This document shows, in pieces, positions 16,051-26,747 of a stretch of DNA of 42,978 nucleotides. Each line of letters opens with the position of its first letter. Position 1 is the first letter of the stretch. Location: positions 1 through 42,978 of the forward strand of contig JAHXIV010000023.1 in the NCBI GenBank assembly GCA_025655455.1, read 5' to 3'. Origin of the DNA: a gamma proteobacterium symbiont of Taylorina sp. (GTDB lineage Bacteria > Pseudomonadota > Gammaproteobacteria > GRL18). The translations under genes were made by a program, and so were the position numbers. A model generated the notes under the pieces. That model was not told the origin of the DNA. It searched no databases and worked only from the letters and a program-made list of their open reading frames with translations.

Positions 16051-16347
16051 ATGAATTTATCTTTAACAAATGAGTTACGCACTTTTATTATTAGTAATAG
16101 CGGGGATGGAACTGACTATGCAACACCAAGCGAATTTATTCGTTCTATTGTTAGGGAGAAAAAAGAAAAACTTGAAGCAGCCGCCTTAAGGACTGCGGTG
16201 ATAGAGGGGTATCAGGATGCCATAGCAGGACGTAGTATCTATTTACTCACTGTAAAGCATAGTCGTATGAATATTGAAGATCGGATTAAAGTTCTTGAAC
16301 CAACACTTCTTCAAGAAGCTGAAATCATGCATAAAAGGTTGAAGTAA
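16051..16347 (+). CDS. ParD-like ribbon-helix-helix antitoxin, orphan
   Basis: 98 residues. The N-terminal MNLSLTNELRTFI, then YATPSEFIRSIVREKKEKLE, follows the beta-strand/helix pattern of ParD/CopG-type antitoxins that bind DNA as dimers. The C-terminal half is longer than the short tail of typical ParD. No ParE-type toxin gene follows, since the next gene is convergent ubiX. The ATG lacks a close ribosome site; the best purine run (GAAGGGAAA) is about 20 bases upstream, so translation may be weak. It may be the surviving half of a decayed toxin-antitoxin pair or a stand-alone regulator. Confidence 0.75.
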   Translation: MNLSLTNELRTFIISNSGDGTDYATPSEFIRSIVREKKEKLEAAALRTAVIEGYQDAIAGRSIYLLTVKHSRMNIEDRIKVLEPTLLQEAEIMHKRLK

Positions 16348-16348
16348 C

Positions 16349-16398
16349 TCCGATTCTAATTAATAAATCACGCCAACGGTGGGCTTAAAGGAATCGGA
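16349..16398. terminator. Palindrome between convergent genes
   Basis: TCCGATTC (16349-16356) pairs perfectly with GAATCGGA (16391-16398), enclosing 34 bases that contain a minor GCC/GGC stem. It sits between the convergent ParD-like gene and ubiX, where a shared bidirectional transcript end is expected. No strong T tract is present. Confidence 0.4.
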
Positions 16399-16400
16399 TA

Positions 16401-17111
16401 TCAGCCCCATCGTTTTAATAATGAATGTTTAATCTTCAGATGATCAAGGATTCTGGCTACCACAAAATTGACAATATCATCCACCGTTTCAGGCTGATGA
16501 TAAAAGCCGGGTGACGCCGGCATAATTGTCACCCCTAACTGACTCAGCTTTAACATATTCTCCAGATGAATAGCTGAATAGGGCATTTCTCTGGTCAATA
16601 AAATTAATTGCCTGCGTTCTTTAAGCATCACATCAGCAGCACGTTCTATCAGATTATTACTGGCACCATGAGCAATCGAGGATAAGGTTCCCATTGAACA
16701 GGGACACACCACCATAGCATCTGCAGGGTTGGAGCCACTGGCAACCGGAGCAGTCCATTGCTCTTTTTCAAAGACTTCAAGTAAAGAGCCGTTTAGTGAG
16801 GGGTCAGAGTCAAATGCCGCTGGATCATGGTAGTTATTTAATTCGCAGCCAATACCATTTGACTCCGCCCCCTGATGATTAATATGAGCCAACAAAAAAG
16901 GCTTTAGTTCCTGGGGGTCACCAGGCAATTTAAGATTCAGTTCTGTTGCAATCACCACTTTAGCTGCTGAAGATAATAATAAATAAACTTTGACTTCAGC
17001 CTGTAATAAGCTTTTTAATAACTGAATAAAATAAGGTGCACCGGATGCTCCAGTGACCGCAAGGGTAATAGTTTTGGATAGAGGGATCGTAGCAATAGGG
17101 GGCGAAGTCAA
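16401..17111 (-). CDS. ubiX: Flavin prenyltransferase UbiX
   Basis: 236 residues. UbiX makes the prenylated FMN cofactor used by UbiD in ubiquinone synthesis. Conserved stretches are [10 protein letters not shown] (FMN binding), [36 protein letters not shown] and [14 protein letters not shown]. The gene starts at TTG (17109-17111), overlapping the mpl TGA as TTGA; an AGAGGAGG lies seven bases upstream and no ATG precedes the FMN motif. It is about 25-30 residues longer than typical UbiX. The extra segment ([20 protein letters not shown], between about residues 80 and 115) coincides with an inverted pair of dispersed repeats in the DNA. It forms an operon with mpl; ubiD is not nearby. Confidence 0.95.
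   Translation of the reverse strand: MTSPPIATIPLSKTITLAVTGASGAPYFIQLLKSLLQAEVKVYLLLSSAAKVVIATELNLKLPGDPQELKPFLLAHINHQGAESNGIGCELNNYHDPAAFDSDPSLNGSLLEVFEKEQWTAPVASGSNPADAMVVCPCSMGTLSSIAHGASNNLIERAADVMLKERRQLILLTREMPYSAIHLENMLKLSQLGVTIMPASPGFYHQPETVDDIVNFVVARILDHLKIKHSLLKRWG
16800..16872. repeat. REP-like inverted pair inside ubiX
   Basis: GGGGTCAGAGTCAAATG at 16800-16816 and CATTTGACTCCGCCCC at 16856-16871 form an imperfect inverted repeat with a perfect 10-bp core (GAGTCAAATG). The core recurs at 17155-17171 in mpl. The pair spans the segment by which this UbiX exceeds its relatives, so the element appears to have inserted in frame without stop codons. Confidence 0.7.
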
Positions 17112-18553
17112 ATAACATCCTCCTCTGGGTAATTCCTAAATTCAGTGTCTGTGCCATTTGACTCCGACCCCATACAGACTAAATCATCAAGTAGTTTTTG
17201 ATGTATTCCTGAAAAACCACCATTGCTCATAATCAAAAGATGATCCGTTGATCTGCATATAGATAGTATTGCCTGCCTCATTTTATCAATATCATTATAA
17301 GCATGGCATTTATTACCCAGCAGTTTGATTGTATCGTTAAATTTTTCAGAATAATCATCAGGCAGATATAAAAATACTTCATTTGCCTCACTCAGGGAAT
17401 CAGGTAAAGTTTTATTATGCACCTGCATTTTCATAGTATTAGAACGAGGTTCGAGAATAGCAATAATTCGCTGCTCAGATCCTACTTTACGTCTTAGACC
17501 ATCCAGTGTAGTTAAAATAGCCGTTGGATGATGAGCAAAATCATCATAAACAGTAACACCATTAACAACACCGCGTATTTCAAGACGACGTTTAACATTC
17601 TTAAATTCGGCAAGTGCTTCAAGGGCATATTTAACCGGTACACCAGCATGGCGGGCTGCTGCAATCGCTACTATTGCGTTATCCACATTGTGTTGTCCAA
17701 TCAGTTGCCATTGAACAATACCCTCAGAGTCACCTTTCCAGAAAACTTCAAAAACAGATCCATCTGGATTTGAGCCATTAGCCGCTGCTAATAGTTTAAC
17801 TGACCAGGCTGAAGAATTTGATTTAGAATATTCTTCTCTCTCACTCCAACATCCCATGGATAAAACTTCATTCAGAGCAATATCATCAGATGGATAAATC
17901 AGTAAACCTTTACCCGGCACAGTACGAATTAAATGATGAAATTGTTTTTTAATCGCATCCAGATTTTTAAAAATATCCGCATGATCAAATTCCAGATTAT
18001 TAAGCACTACAGTTCTGGGATGATAGTGCACAAATTTAGAGCGCTTATCAAAAAAAGCCGTATCATATTCATCCGCTTCTACAACAAAGAAAGGTGCATT
18101 ACCATTTCGCGCTGAAAGACCAAAATTTTCCGGCACTCCTCCAATTAAAAAGCCAGGTTCTAAACCCGCATATTGAAGAATCCATGCCAGCATTGCACTG
18201 GTGGTTGTTTTTCCATGAGTACCGGCCACAGCAAGCACCCAGCGATCATGTAATATATTTTCAGCCAGCCACTGTGCGCCGGAAGTATACGCTATGTTAT
18301 TTTCCAGGACATATTCAACAGCAGTATTCCCTCTGGAAAGAGCATTGCCAATAACAACCACATCAGGAGAGAAATCTTTAAGCACCTGAGAATCAAAACC
18401 TGAAATCAGATCAATTTCCTGTTCTTCCAGCTGAGTACTCATGGGAGGATAAACATTAGCATCCTGGCCGGTTACCTTATGCCCATTCGCCCTTGCTAAA
18501 AGTGCGATACCACCCATAAAAGTACCACAAATTCCTAAAATATGAATATGCAT
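17108..18553 (-). CDS. mpl: UDP-N-acetylmuramate:L-alanyl-gamma-D-glutamyl-meso-diaminopimelate ligase
   Basis: 481 residues, Mur ligase family. It re-attaches recycled murein tripeptide to UDP-MurNAc in the cytoplasm. The N-terminal Rossmann motif [12 protein letters not shown], the ATP P-loop [15 protein letters not shown] and the central [19 protein letters not shown] are clear, as is the closing [16 protein letters not shown]. Relatives end soon after this point; here a tail of about 20 residues follows ([20 protein letters not shown]), encoded by a dispersed repeat at 17147-17179. It overlaps ubiX by four bases and begins directly after the stop of the upstream membrane-protein gene. Confidence 0.96.
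   Translation of the reverse strand: MHIHILGICGTFMGGIALLARANGHKVTGQDANVYPPMSTQLEEQEIDLISGFDSQVLKDFSPDVVVIGNALSRGNTAVEYVLENNIAYTSGAQWLAENILHDRWVLAVAGTHGKTTTSAMLAWILQYAGLEPGFLIGGVPENFGLSARNGNAPFFVVEADEYDTAFFDKRSKFVHYHPRTVVLNNLEFDHADIFKNLDAIKKQFHHLIRTVPGKGLLIYPSDDIALNEVLSMGCWSEREEYSKSNSSAWSVKLLAAANGSNPDGSVFEVFWKGDSEGIVQWQLIGQHNVDNAIVAIAAARHAGVPVKYALEALAEFKNVKRRLEIRGVVNGVTVYDDFAHHPTAILTTLDGLRRKVGSEQRIIAILEPRSNTMKMQVHNKTLPDSLSEANEVFLYLPDDYSEKFNDTIKLLGNKCHAYNDIDKMRQAILSICRSTDHLLIMSNGGFSGIHQKLLDDLVCMGSESNGTDTEFRNYPEEDVI
17147..17179. repeat. REP-like hairpin at the 3' end of mpl
   Basis: GTCTGT (17147-17152) and ACAGAC (17174-17179) enclose CATTTGACTCCGACCCC (17155-17171), the same repeat as inside ubiX. 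It encodes the extra Mpl tail. Orientation is the same as the right-hand copy in ubiX. Confidence 0.68.
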
Positions 18554-19060
18554 TTATTCTGTTCCTAAAATATAACCGGAGAGATGACTAAAAGAAATAA
18601 AATAAGTAATGGCTAAAGCCAGGCCAAGGAAAAAAGAAATATTAATCGCTCTTTTAAAGATATGAGCATAGATGGATAGAATCCACCCTAATAAAAATAG
18701 ATTAACCATTCCAAAACTATTATTCACCAGAACATCCATTTTCCATAAAATGGTCACCGGTAAAAAACAAAAAATATTAGTAAATAAATTGACACCGGTA
18801 AAGGCAGTTAAAGTCTGGATAAAACGAGCATTAAACTTAAAAAAATTCAATAACACCCAGCTGAAAAATGATAATGTGACAATAGATAAAAAAGCGAGAA
18901 AAGAAGAAACTCCGATAGAATATATACTCAATCCGAGTAATAACTCAATAACAAAATTGATACCTATTAACAGAGCCAGCAGAAATACTGAGGAAGGCAC
19001 ATCTTCAGGCCCCTGCTTAAATAAACAAATATTTCTAAAAAGACGTATCAATGCTTTCAT
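18554..19060 (-). CDS. Conserved membrane protein upstream of mpl
   Basis: 168 residues with about five hydrophobic segments (for example VFLLALLIGINFVIELLLGL and MVNLFLLGWILSIYAHIF). The overall look is that of Yip1-like small membrane proteins, with no catalytic motif. The ATG has AAGGAAAG just upstream. Its stop codon is immediately adjacent to the mpl start, so it very likely leads the mpl-ubiX operon. Function unknown; a link to cell-wall recycling is only suggested by position. Confidence 0.8.
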   Translation of the reverse strand: MKALIRLFRNICLFKQGPEDVPSSVFLLALLIGINFVIELLLGLSIYSIGVSSFLAFLSIVTLSFFSWVLLNFFKFNARFIQTLTAFTGVNLFTNIFCFLPVTILWKMDVLVNNSFGMVNLFLLGWILSIYAHIFKRAINISFFLGLALAITYFISFSHLSGYILGTE

Positions 19061-19210
19061 GCTTTCCTTTATATTTAAACGTGCCTATAGTTTAACATTT
19101 TTAGAAATCTACTATAATTGTTGCTGGAAATATTTTGAGTATTTTGAAAGCATAGCGTTTTGCGTAAATATTGTACTAAGTTAGTTCTTTCTGGTTTTAA
19201 CACAAGTCCT

Positions 19211-20725
19211 TTATTCCACTGGCCGCATATGCGGAAATAATAACACGTCACGTATCGATGGTGCATCGGTTAATAACATCACCAGACGATCAATACCAAT
19301 GCCTTCACCTGCAGTAGGCGGCATACCATGTTCCAGAGCAGTGATGTAGTCATCATCAAAATGCATAGCTTCATCATCCCCGGCTTCTTTTTCTTCTACC
19401 TGTTTTCTAAAACGCTCCGCCTGATCTTCCGGATCATTTAGTTCTGAAAAGCCATTAGCCAGTTCACGACCGCCAACAAAGAATTCAAAGCGGTCAGTAA
19501 CAAATGGGTCATCATCATTACGACGCGCCAGAGGAGAAACTTCTGTTGGATAAGCAGTAATAAATGTCGGTTCCATCAAACGATCTTCTACCGTCTTTTC
19601 AAAAATTTCAATTTGAACCTTACCCAGACCATAGCTATCTTTTAGCGATATACCTAAAGCTTCAGCCACCTGACGGGCTTGTTCAGGAGAATCCAGTTGA
19701 GACTCTTTGAGTTCAGGATTAAAATGCAAAATAGACTCTTTAACTGTCATACGGGTAAAGGATTTGCCAAAATCAATAGCAATCCCCTGATATTCAAAAG
19801 AAGCACTTCCCAGAACATCCTCAGCCAGACCACGCAGCATTTCTTCGGTAAGATTCATCAGATCATAGTAATCAGCATAGGCCTGATAAAACTCAATCAT
19901 GGTAAATTCAGGATTATGACGTGTTGACAGACCTTCATTTCTAAAGTTACGATTAATTTCAAACACCCGCTCAAAACCACCTACCACCAGTCTTTTCAAA
20001 TAGAGTTCCGGGGCAATACGCAAAAACAATTCCATATCCAATGCATTATGATAAGTGGAAAAAGGACGTGCAGTGGCACCACCGGGAATCGTCTGCATCA
20101 TCGGTGTTTCAACTTCCATAAAGTTATTTTTAGTCATAAAATGACGAATATAACTGACAATTTTCGAGCGCAGGGCAAATGTTTTACGAGTGTCGTCGTT
20201 GGTAATCAAATCAATATAACGCTGACGATAACGAGTTTCCTGATCGGATAAACCTTTAAATTTTTCCGGCAGGGGTCTTAAAGATTTAGTCAGCAATTCG
20301 ACATTATCAACCTTAACAGAAAGTTCACCCGTCTGAGTCTTAAACATCACACCTTCTGCGCCAACAATATCGCCAATATCCCATTTCTTGAATTGCTCAT
20401 TATAAAATCCCTCAGTCAGAGAATCCCGCTGTACAAAAAGTTGAATGGATCCGGACATATCTTTAATAGTGGCAAAACTCGCCTTGCCCATCACACGCTG
20501 CAGCATCATGCGACCGGCAATAGAGACTCGAAAACCCTTTTCAGCCAGTTCTTCTTTGCTATACTGATCATATTGAGCATGCAAAGAAGCGGCTAAAGAA
20601 TCCCGTCGAAAATGATTAGGAAAAGCATTACCATTTTCTCTCAACTGAGCTAACTTCTCACGACGTTGTACAATTAATTTGTTTTCGTCAACGACTACGG
20701 TTTGTTTATTTTCTGCTTCTGACAT
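19211..20725 (-). CDS. lysS: Lysyl-tRNA synthetase, class II
   Basis: 504 residues from the ATG at 20725 (a TTG one codon upstream is less likely). It charges tRNA-Lys. It has an N-terminal OB-fold anticodon domain ([20 protein letters not shown] ...), motif 1 around [20 protein letters not shown], motif 2 [20 protein letters not shown], and motif 3 [19 protein letters not shown] with the usual FPHMRP ending. It follows prfB by 26 bases on the same strand, the prfB-lysS order common in Gammaproteobacteria. Confidence 0.98.
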   Translation of the reverse strand: MSEAENKQTVVVDENKLIVQRREKLAQLRENGNAFPNHFRRDSLAASLHAQYDQYSKEELAEKGFRVSIAGRMMLQRVMGKASFATIKDMSGSIQLFVQRDSLTEGFYNEQFKKWDIGDIVGAEGVMFKTQTGELSVKVDNVELLTKSLRPLPEKFKGLSDQETRYRQRYIDLITNDDTRKTFALRSKIVSYIRHFMTKNNFMEVETPMMQTIPGGATARPFSTYHNALDMELFLRIAPELYLKRLVVGGFERVFEINRNFRNEGLSTRHNPEFTMIEFYQAYADYYDLMNLTEEMLRGLAEDVLGSASFEYQGIAIDFGKSFTRMTVKESILHFNPELKESQLDSPEQARQVAEALGISLKDSYGLGKVQIEIFEKTVEDRLMEPTFITAYPTEVSPLARRNDDDPFVTDRFEFFVGGRELANGFSELNDPEDQAERFRKQVEEKEAGDDEAMHFDDDYITALEHGMPPTAGEGIGIDRLVMLLTDAPSIRDVLLFPHMRPVE

Positions 20726-20751
20726 CAATTTCTCGCTAATGATTAAGTTAC

Positions 20752-21850
20752 TTATAAATCTGACTTCAAAGAAGCTTCAATAAAAGGAGTCAAATCTCCA
20801 TCTAATACCGCTTGAGTATTACTGGACTCAACTCCGGTTCTTAAGTCTTTAATTCTGGACTGATCCAGCACATAGGAACGAATCTGACTACCCCATCCTA
20901 TATCCGACTTATTATCTTCTGCTTCCTGCTTATCTGCATTACGCTTTTGTACTTCTAATTCATAGAGCTTGGCTTTCAGCATTTTCATCGCTGCAGCCTT
21001 ATTTTTATGCTGAGAGCGATCGTTCTGACATTGCACCACCGTATTGCTTGGCAGATGAGTCAAACGAATGGCCGAATCTGTTTTATTAACGTGCTGACCA
21101 CCGGCTCCACTGGCACGATAAGTATCAATACGAAGATCAGCAGGATTGAGATCAATATCAATATCATCATTTACTTCAGGGTAGGCAAACACGGAAGCAA
21201 AAGAGGTATGACGACGACTGCCCGAATCAAAAGGAGATTTTCTGACCAGTCGATGAACGCCAGTCTCAGTGCGCAGCCAGCCAAATGCATATTCTCCAGA
21301 GAATTTTACCGTTGCTCCCTTAATACCGGCTACTTCACCATCTGATATTTCCAGAACTTCTGTCTTAAAGCCTTCTTTTTCTCCCCAGCGCAGATACATT
21401 CTCAGTATCATACTGGCCCAATCCTGAGCTTCTGTTCCACCTGAACCCGATTGAATATCAATAAAAGCATTGTTGGCATCCATTTCACCGGAAAACATAC
21501 GTCGAAATTCCAGCTCGGCTACTTCTTTATCCAGCTCGTTGAGTTCAGAAACAATATCCTCAACCGCCTCATCATCGTCTTCTTCCAGTGCCATTTCCAG
21601 CAATTCATTAATATCGCTTAAGCCAGCAAATAATGTTTCCAGTCCATTAACAATTTTTTCAATAGCAGCCTTTTTCTGTCCTAATGCCTGAGCATTTTCA
21701 GGATTATCCCAGACAGTTGGAGATTCAAGCTCAAGATTAACTTCTTCTAACTGCTCCTTCTGAACATCAAAGTCAAAGATACCCCCTAAGCAATTCAGAA
21801 CGCTTGCTCAGATCTGAAATTCTTGATTTTAAACCAGTGACCTCTATCAT
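20752..21850 (-). CDS. prfB: Peptide chain release factor 2 (programmed +1 frameshift)
   Basis: 365 residues once the frameshift is included. RF2 releases peptides at UGA and UAA. The 24 codons from ATG 21848-21850 run to an in-frame TGA at 21773-21775; shifting +1 there continues [11 protein letters not shown] and joins the main frame. The GGQ motif for peptidyl-tRNA hydrolysis is in [16 protein letters not shown], and the stop-codon-recognition tripeptide region lies in [16 protein letters not shown] (SPF). The gene is complete; a plain ORF call would miss its first 80 residues. Confidence 0.97.
21772..21790 (-). promoter_or_regulatory. prfB programmed +1 frameshift site
   Basis: Minus-strand CTTAGGGGGTATCTTTGAC is the classical RF2 autoregulation signal: an internal Shine-Dalgarno-like AGGGGG three bases before the CTT-TGA slippery stop, followed by C. 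When RF2 is scarce the ribosome pauses on UGA and slips forward. Confidence 0.97.
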
Positions 21851-21999
21851 AAAATTTCCGACCCCTATTAAAAAAACTCTCTATATAAAAACGAGGTATT
21901 TTACACCACTAATGGAATGATTTCTCAGGCAAATTTAAATTAATTGAAAAAAAACCAATTTTTTTTTCAATTATCCCTATTCAGTTTAAATTTAATCGC

Positions 22000-22005
22000 T
22001 ATAAT
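22000..22005 (+). promoter_or_regulatory. Candidate -10 element
   Basis: A consensus TATAAT lies about 34 bases before the ATG of the gene at 22039. A convincing -35 was not found; TATTCA lies 16 bases upstream. An A/T-run palindrome (TGAAAAAAAA ... TTTTTTTTTCA) precedes it near 21943-21970. Confidence 0.35.
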
Positions 22006-22038
22006 TAATAAAGTCACTACTAAATACAAGGGAACAAT

Positions 22039-22611
22039 ATGAGTCCGGTAACAGGCACCACCTCTGCTAATCCAGATCTAGACTGGAGTCAATTAAAAGA
22101 AACTGTTTTAATGCTTAATCTGGCCATTGCTCAAATTGAACATTCAATGCATGAAGGTAATGCTTCTATTGATACTCTGGTCAATTCCTTCACTGCCCTT
22201 TCAAATAACCTCAATGACATTCAGGCATCGGTTACAAAGATTGATAGTAATGGCAAAAGTGATAATGAAACCATTAAAATGATTATCCAGGGTTCAAGTG
22301 CAACAGCTACTGAAAAAGTGCAGTCAGCGATCATTGCTTTTCAATTTTATGACAAACTATCCCAAAGACTTGAACATGTGAGCCATAGTCTATCCTCTCT
22401 TACCGATCTGATGGCTGATCCCAATGCACTTTATTCTCCCCCGAAATGGCAGGCATTACAAACCACTATCCGTGAAAAATACACTATGGAAGAAGAACGC
22501 AGAATGTTTGATAAAGTACTGGCAGGCGCAACCATAGAAGAAGCATTAGAAGAATTCAAAAATGAACTGGAATCAAAGGCTGATGACTCTGATGATATCG
22601 AATTCTTTTAG
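22039..22611 (+). CDS. Helical, chemotaxis-associated-looking hypothetical protein
   Basis: 190 residues, almost entirely amphipathic helix, no membrane segment. FQFYDKLSQRLEHV (about 101-114) resembles the Q-F/Y-D-x2-x-QRLEHV helix found in CheZ-like and other chemotaxis-related proteins. The acidic C-terminal tail DDSDDIEFF ends in two aromatics, as in peptides that dock onto response regulators. I infer a signalling partner, possibly CheZ-like; the family is not firmly recognised. It is preceded by a good AAGGGAA ribosome site and a TATAAT. It is divergent from prfB and not next to other che genes; the only chemoreceptor here is at 26835-29171. Confidence 0.7.
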   Translation: MSPVTGTTSANPDLDWSQLKETVLMLNLAIAQIEHSMHEGNASIDTLVNSFTALSNNLNDIQASVTKIDSNGKSDNETIKMIIQGSSATATEKVQSAIIAFQFYDKLSQRLEHVSHSLSSLTDLMADPNALYSPPKWQALQTTIREKYTMEEERRMFDKVLAGATIEEALEEFKNELESKADDSDDIEFF

Positions 22612-22634
22612 GATTTCTATTCTCGGACAAGGTA

Positions 22635-22802
22635 TTAGAATCGATACAATGCACTGACACTGAAAAACTTGATACTGCTGTCATAAAAATTAATATTGGA
22701 ATCAGAATAATAATAAGCTGCACTGCCTAATAGATTCCAATCCTTCATACCAAAAGGTTTTTTGTAAACCGCAGTGAATGATGCACCCAGACGATCATTA
22801 AG
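22635..22802 (-). pseudogene. Outer-membrane beta-barrel protein, C-terminal remnant
   Basis: About 55 codons in one frame end in FFSVSALYRF and a stop. A terminal aromatic Phe after alternating residues is the signature of the last strand of outer-membrane barrels. The preceding LGASFTAVYKKPFGMKDWNL and AAYYYSDSNINFYDSS look like the end of a DUF560/SLAM-type or porin-like barrel. An in-frame TGA at 22803-22805 cuts it off, and the rest of the gene is absent. The 60 bases beyond, up to the recJ-like stop, show nothing. Confidence 0.7.
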
Positions 22803-22861
22803 TCAACAAAAAATATACTCCTGAGGAACAACGACAAAGGCTGGACTGCTGCCTGTTATTT

Positions 22862-24667
22862 CTATAAAGTCACCTGCTCAGCAGAAGTAATTAATAATTG
22901 AATAGAAAAATTACCCCGATAGTAATTTTCTTTTAATTGATAGAGAGCATGAACATTCTCCCCTTCTCTAAATGGGAGTTGATCACCTTTCTTTTCCATG
23001 GCTCTAAACCAGACAGCACGAAAACTATGAGATTCGGTCGCTAATTGAATCATCAAATGAGTTCCATCTGCACCTATTATCCTGATACTTTGCACTAAAA
23101 AATCACCTTCAAAAATCGGGGCTTCAAATTCCCTGCCATAGGGTTCTAATAATTTGAGTTCTGAAATTGTTTGAAAGCTCAGTTCTTCCTCTGCAAGTTC
23201 ACCATCTGAAAGAATTTGCGGTCTCAATTGCTCACTGGAATTTATTTGCTTGACTGATAATTGTTTTTCAATCGCTTTATCAAATAACAAGCTAAATTCA
23301 TTGATAGAATCAGCTTTTAACTTTAGCCCGGCAGCCCCTTTATGTCCACCAAAACCCAATACCATATCATTGGAACCATCAGCGTTTAACGAGTCATTAG
23401 CAACCTGCTCAATAGCCTGACGTATATGAATTGAAGGGATTGTTCTGGCTGATCCGGTCAGTTTATTTACATCATTGGTCGAACTCAAAACAATCACCGG
23501 ACGGCCAAATTTTTCAATCAAACGTGAGGCAACAATTCCCTGTACACCCGCATGAAAATCTTCATGGTAAATCACCAGAGACCAGGATAATTTTTTCAGC
23601 TGTTGTACTGCTATTTTATAAGCAATTTGCAGCATTTCTTTTTCAGTTTCTTTGCGTGTCTGGTTATCCTGATCCAGATCTTTCAGGTGCTGGCCTGATT
23701 CATATAATGTTGCTGCACAAAGAAAATGAAAAGCTTTATAAGGATCGGACATACGGCTGCGGGCATTAATTCTCGGACCAACTTGAAAGCCCAGATCTTC
23801 AGCAGTAAAAACCTGAAAATCACGTTGCAGTAATTGCTTTGTCGCCTGCCAGCAAGGTCTTTGTAACTGGTTCATCACCTTTAAACCGCTAGTCACTACC
23901 GCTCTATTGACAGGGCTTGAGAGGGAAACCGCATCAGCAACCGTTCCAAGACTAACAAAATCAAGCAGTGATGAAAGTTTTGCTGAATGAACATCCACTA
24001 ATTGTGCAGCAATTAGTCCCGCACGCAAATGGCTCATTAATAACCATATCACCATGCAGCCTGCAATCGTATTATCAGGATAATCACAATCTTCCCGGGT
24101 AGGATTAATGGTTGCCAAAGCAGAAACGGGGATGCCTTCCTGAGGGATTGCATGATGATCAGTGACGATGACATCAATACCCTGCTCTTTTAGTTGTCGA
24201 ATTTGCTGTTCGTCTGAAGAGCCGCAATCAGCTGTAATAATTAAGTCAGCCAACGGCTCATGGGCAAGAATTTTTTCAAGCAGCCCCTGACTGATACCAT
24301 AACCATCATCAATTCTATGACCAATTAAATGCTGTAAAAGTTTTTCATCAACACCGAAAAAATCTCTTAAGGCATGAAATAAAATAGCATGAGAGGTAAT
24401 GCCATCGACATCATAATCCGTCAGCAGGCCAATGATTTCTTTATTTTCAATGGCCTGAATAATTCTTTTGACAGCCTTATCACTGTCTTTTAACAAAGCT
24501 GGAGGTGCAATGTTTTTTAACGAGGGATGAACCACCTTTTCTAATTGTTCAATATTCTCTGTCAAACGATTAGCAACTATTCGTGCCTGTATAGCAGACA
24601 AAGACAGACTTTGAGCTAACGCATCTATATCAGTACTGCTGGTACGCTGTGTAATTTCTGCTTTCAA
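22862..24667 (-). CDS. RecJ-like DHH-family single-strand exonuclease
   Basis: 601 residues, close to RecJ length. RecJ degrades single-stranded DNA 5' to 3' in recombination and repair. The DHH motifs are LTDYDVDGITS, HRIDDGYGIS, ITADCGSSD and IVTDHHAI; the DHHA1 end has GFGGHKGAAGL. RecJ usually has Asp-Asn-Gly in the third motif and GGHAMAAG near the end, so this is a divergent member or paralogue. The start is probably TTG at 24667: no ATG is found upstream in frame before the serS stop, 11 bases away. It forms an operon with serS. Confidence 0.85.
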   Translation of the reverse strand: MKAEITQRTSSTDIDALAQSLSLSAIQARIVANRLTENIEQLEKVVHPSLKNIAPPALLKDSDKAVKRIIQAIENKEIIGLLTDYDVDGITSHAILFHALRDFFGVDEKLLQHLIGHRIDDGYGISQGLLEKILAHEPLADLIITADCGSSDEQQIRQLKEQGIDVIVTDHHAIPQEGIPVSALATINPTREDCDYPDNTIAGCMVIWLLMSHLRAGLIAAQLVDVHSAKLSSLLDFVSLGTVADAVSLSSPVNRAVVTSGLKVMNQLQRPCWQATKQLLQRDFQVFTAEDLGFQVGPRINARSRMSDPYKAFHFLCAATLYESGQHLKDLDQDNQTRKETEKEMLQIAYKIAVQQLKKLSWSLVIYHEDFHAGVQGIVASRLIEKFGRPVIVLSSTNDVNKLTGSARTIPSIHIRQAIEQVANDSLNADGSNDMVLGFGGHKGAAGLKLKADSINEFSLLFDKAIEKQLSVKQINSSEQLRPQILSDGELAEEELSFQTISELKLLEPYGREFEAPIFEGDFLVQSIRIIGADGTHLMIQLATESHSFRAVWFRAMEKKGDQLPFREGENVHALYQLKENYYRGNFSIQLLITSAEQVTL

Positions 24668-24678
24668 GTTTATATTTT

Positions 24679-26013
<1,335 letters not shown>

Positions 26014-26041
26014 TTAATTCTTTGCTTTGTTTTAATATAAA

Positions 26042-26371
26042 TTAGTTTAAATGTTCAAATGAGAGATTAACTTCCCAACTGATAATATGTGCATTTTCAA
26101 TTTGTTGATGAATAAAGCTCATTAATTCTTTAGATTTTTCACTTTTATGATAAAACTCAATCACGATCGGTAAATTACTCGATAAATCTAATAATTGTGT
26201 CTGATGAATATGTCCGTGTCCGCCAAATCCGGCAATACCCCGAAAAATAGTAGTACCAATGACATCTCCTCTTTGCTGCAGATGTTCCAGTATATCACTG
26301 ACATGTCCCTTACTGTCATCTGTATACACTCTAACCAGTGTCACCTGCTGTTTTTTAATTATATTCGACAT
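26042..26371 (-). CDS. DUF190 protein paired with CrcB
   Basis: About 109 residues from the ATG of MSNIIKKQQVTLVRVYT; a longer upstream start would run into crcB and is unlikely. The DUF190 core is recognisable in GVIGTTIFRG-like DVIGTTIFRGIAGFGGHGHI, with LPIVIEFYH after it. DUF190 genes often sit beside crcB and are thought to be P-II-like accessory proteins. It follows crcB by 10 bases on the same strand. Confidence 0.88.
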   Translation of the reverse strand: MSNIIKKQQVTLVRVYTDDSKGHVSDILEHLQQRGDVIGTTIFRGIAGFGGHGHIHQTQLLDLSSNLPIVIEFYHKSEKSKELMSFIHQQIENAHIISWEVNLSFEHLN

Positions 26372-26381
26372 AATTGATCCA

Positions 26382-26747
26382 TTAAAACGATTTAGCCAAT
26401 ACCATCCCACCCCAGGTCGCAATAAGACAAAGGAGCACACTCAACAAAATATTCAGCATCGACTTAATTAAAAAACCCTGCTGTAATAACGCTAAAGTTT
26501 CTAATGAAAAGGTGGAAAAAGTCGTAAAAGCACCTAAAAATCCAATGAGTATAAAAGCCCTGACTTCTGATGTAAATGTCAGCCTTTCAGTTAACAGAAT
26601 AAATGCAACACCAATCAGGAAAGAACCAATAAAATTAACACTCAGGGTACCATAGGGGAATCCACGCCCCAGCCATGTATAAACAGCATTGGATAGACTA
26701 AAACGCATCACCGCACCCAATGCCCCACCAGCAGCAATTGCAAGCAT
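26382..26747 (-). CDS. crcB: Fluoride channel CrcB (Fluc)
   Basis: About 121 residues from the ATG of MLAIAAGGALGAVMRF; a TTG three codons earlier is possible. CrcB dimers export fluoride across the inner membrane. Four membrane helices and the family motifs GGALGAVMRF, VNFIGSFLIG and GFLGAFTTFSTFSLE (the phenylalanine box) are all present. It is cotranscribed with the DUF190 gene. No fluoride riboswitch was found in the short leader. Confidence 0.95.
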   Translation of the reverse strand: MLAIAAGGALGAVMRFSLSNAVYTWLGRGFPYGTLSVNFIGSFLIGVAFILLTERLTFTSEVRAFILIGFLGAFTTFSTFSLETLALLQQGFLIKSMLNILLSVLLCLIATWGGMVLAKSF

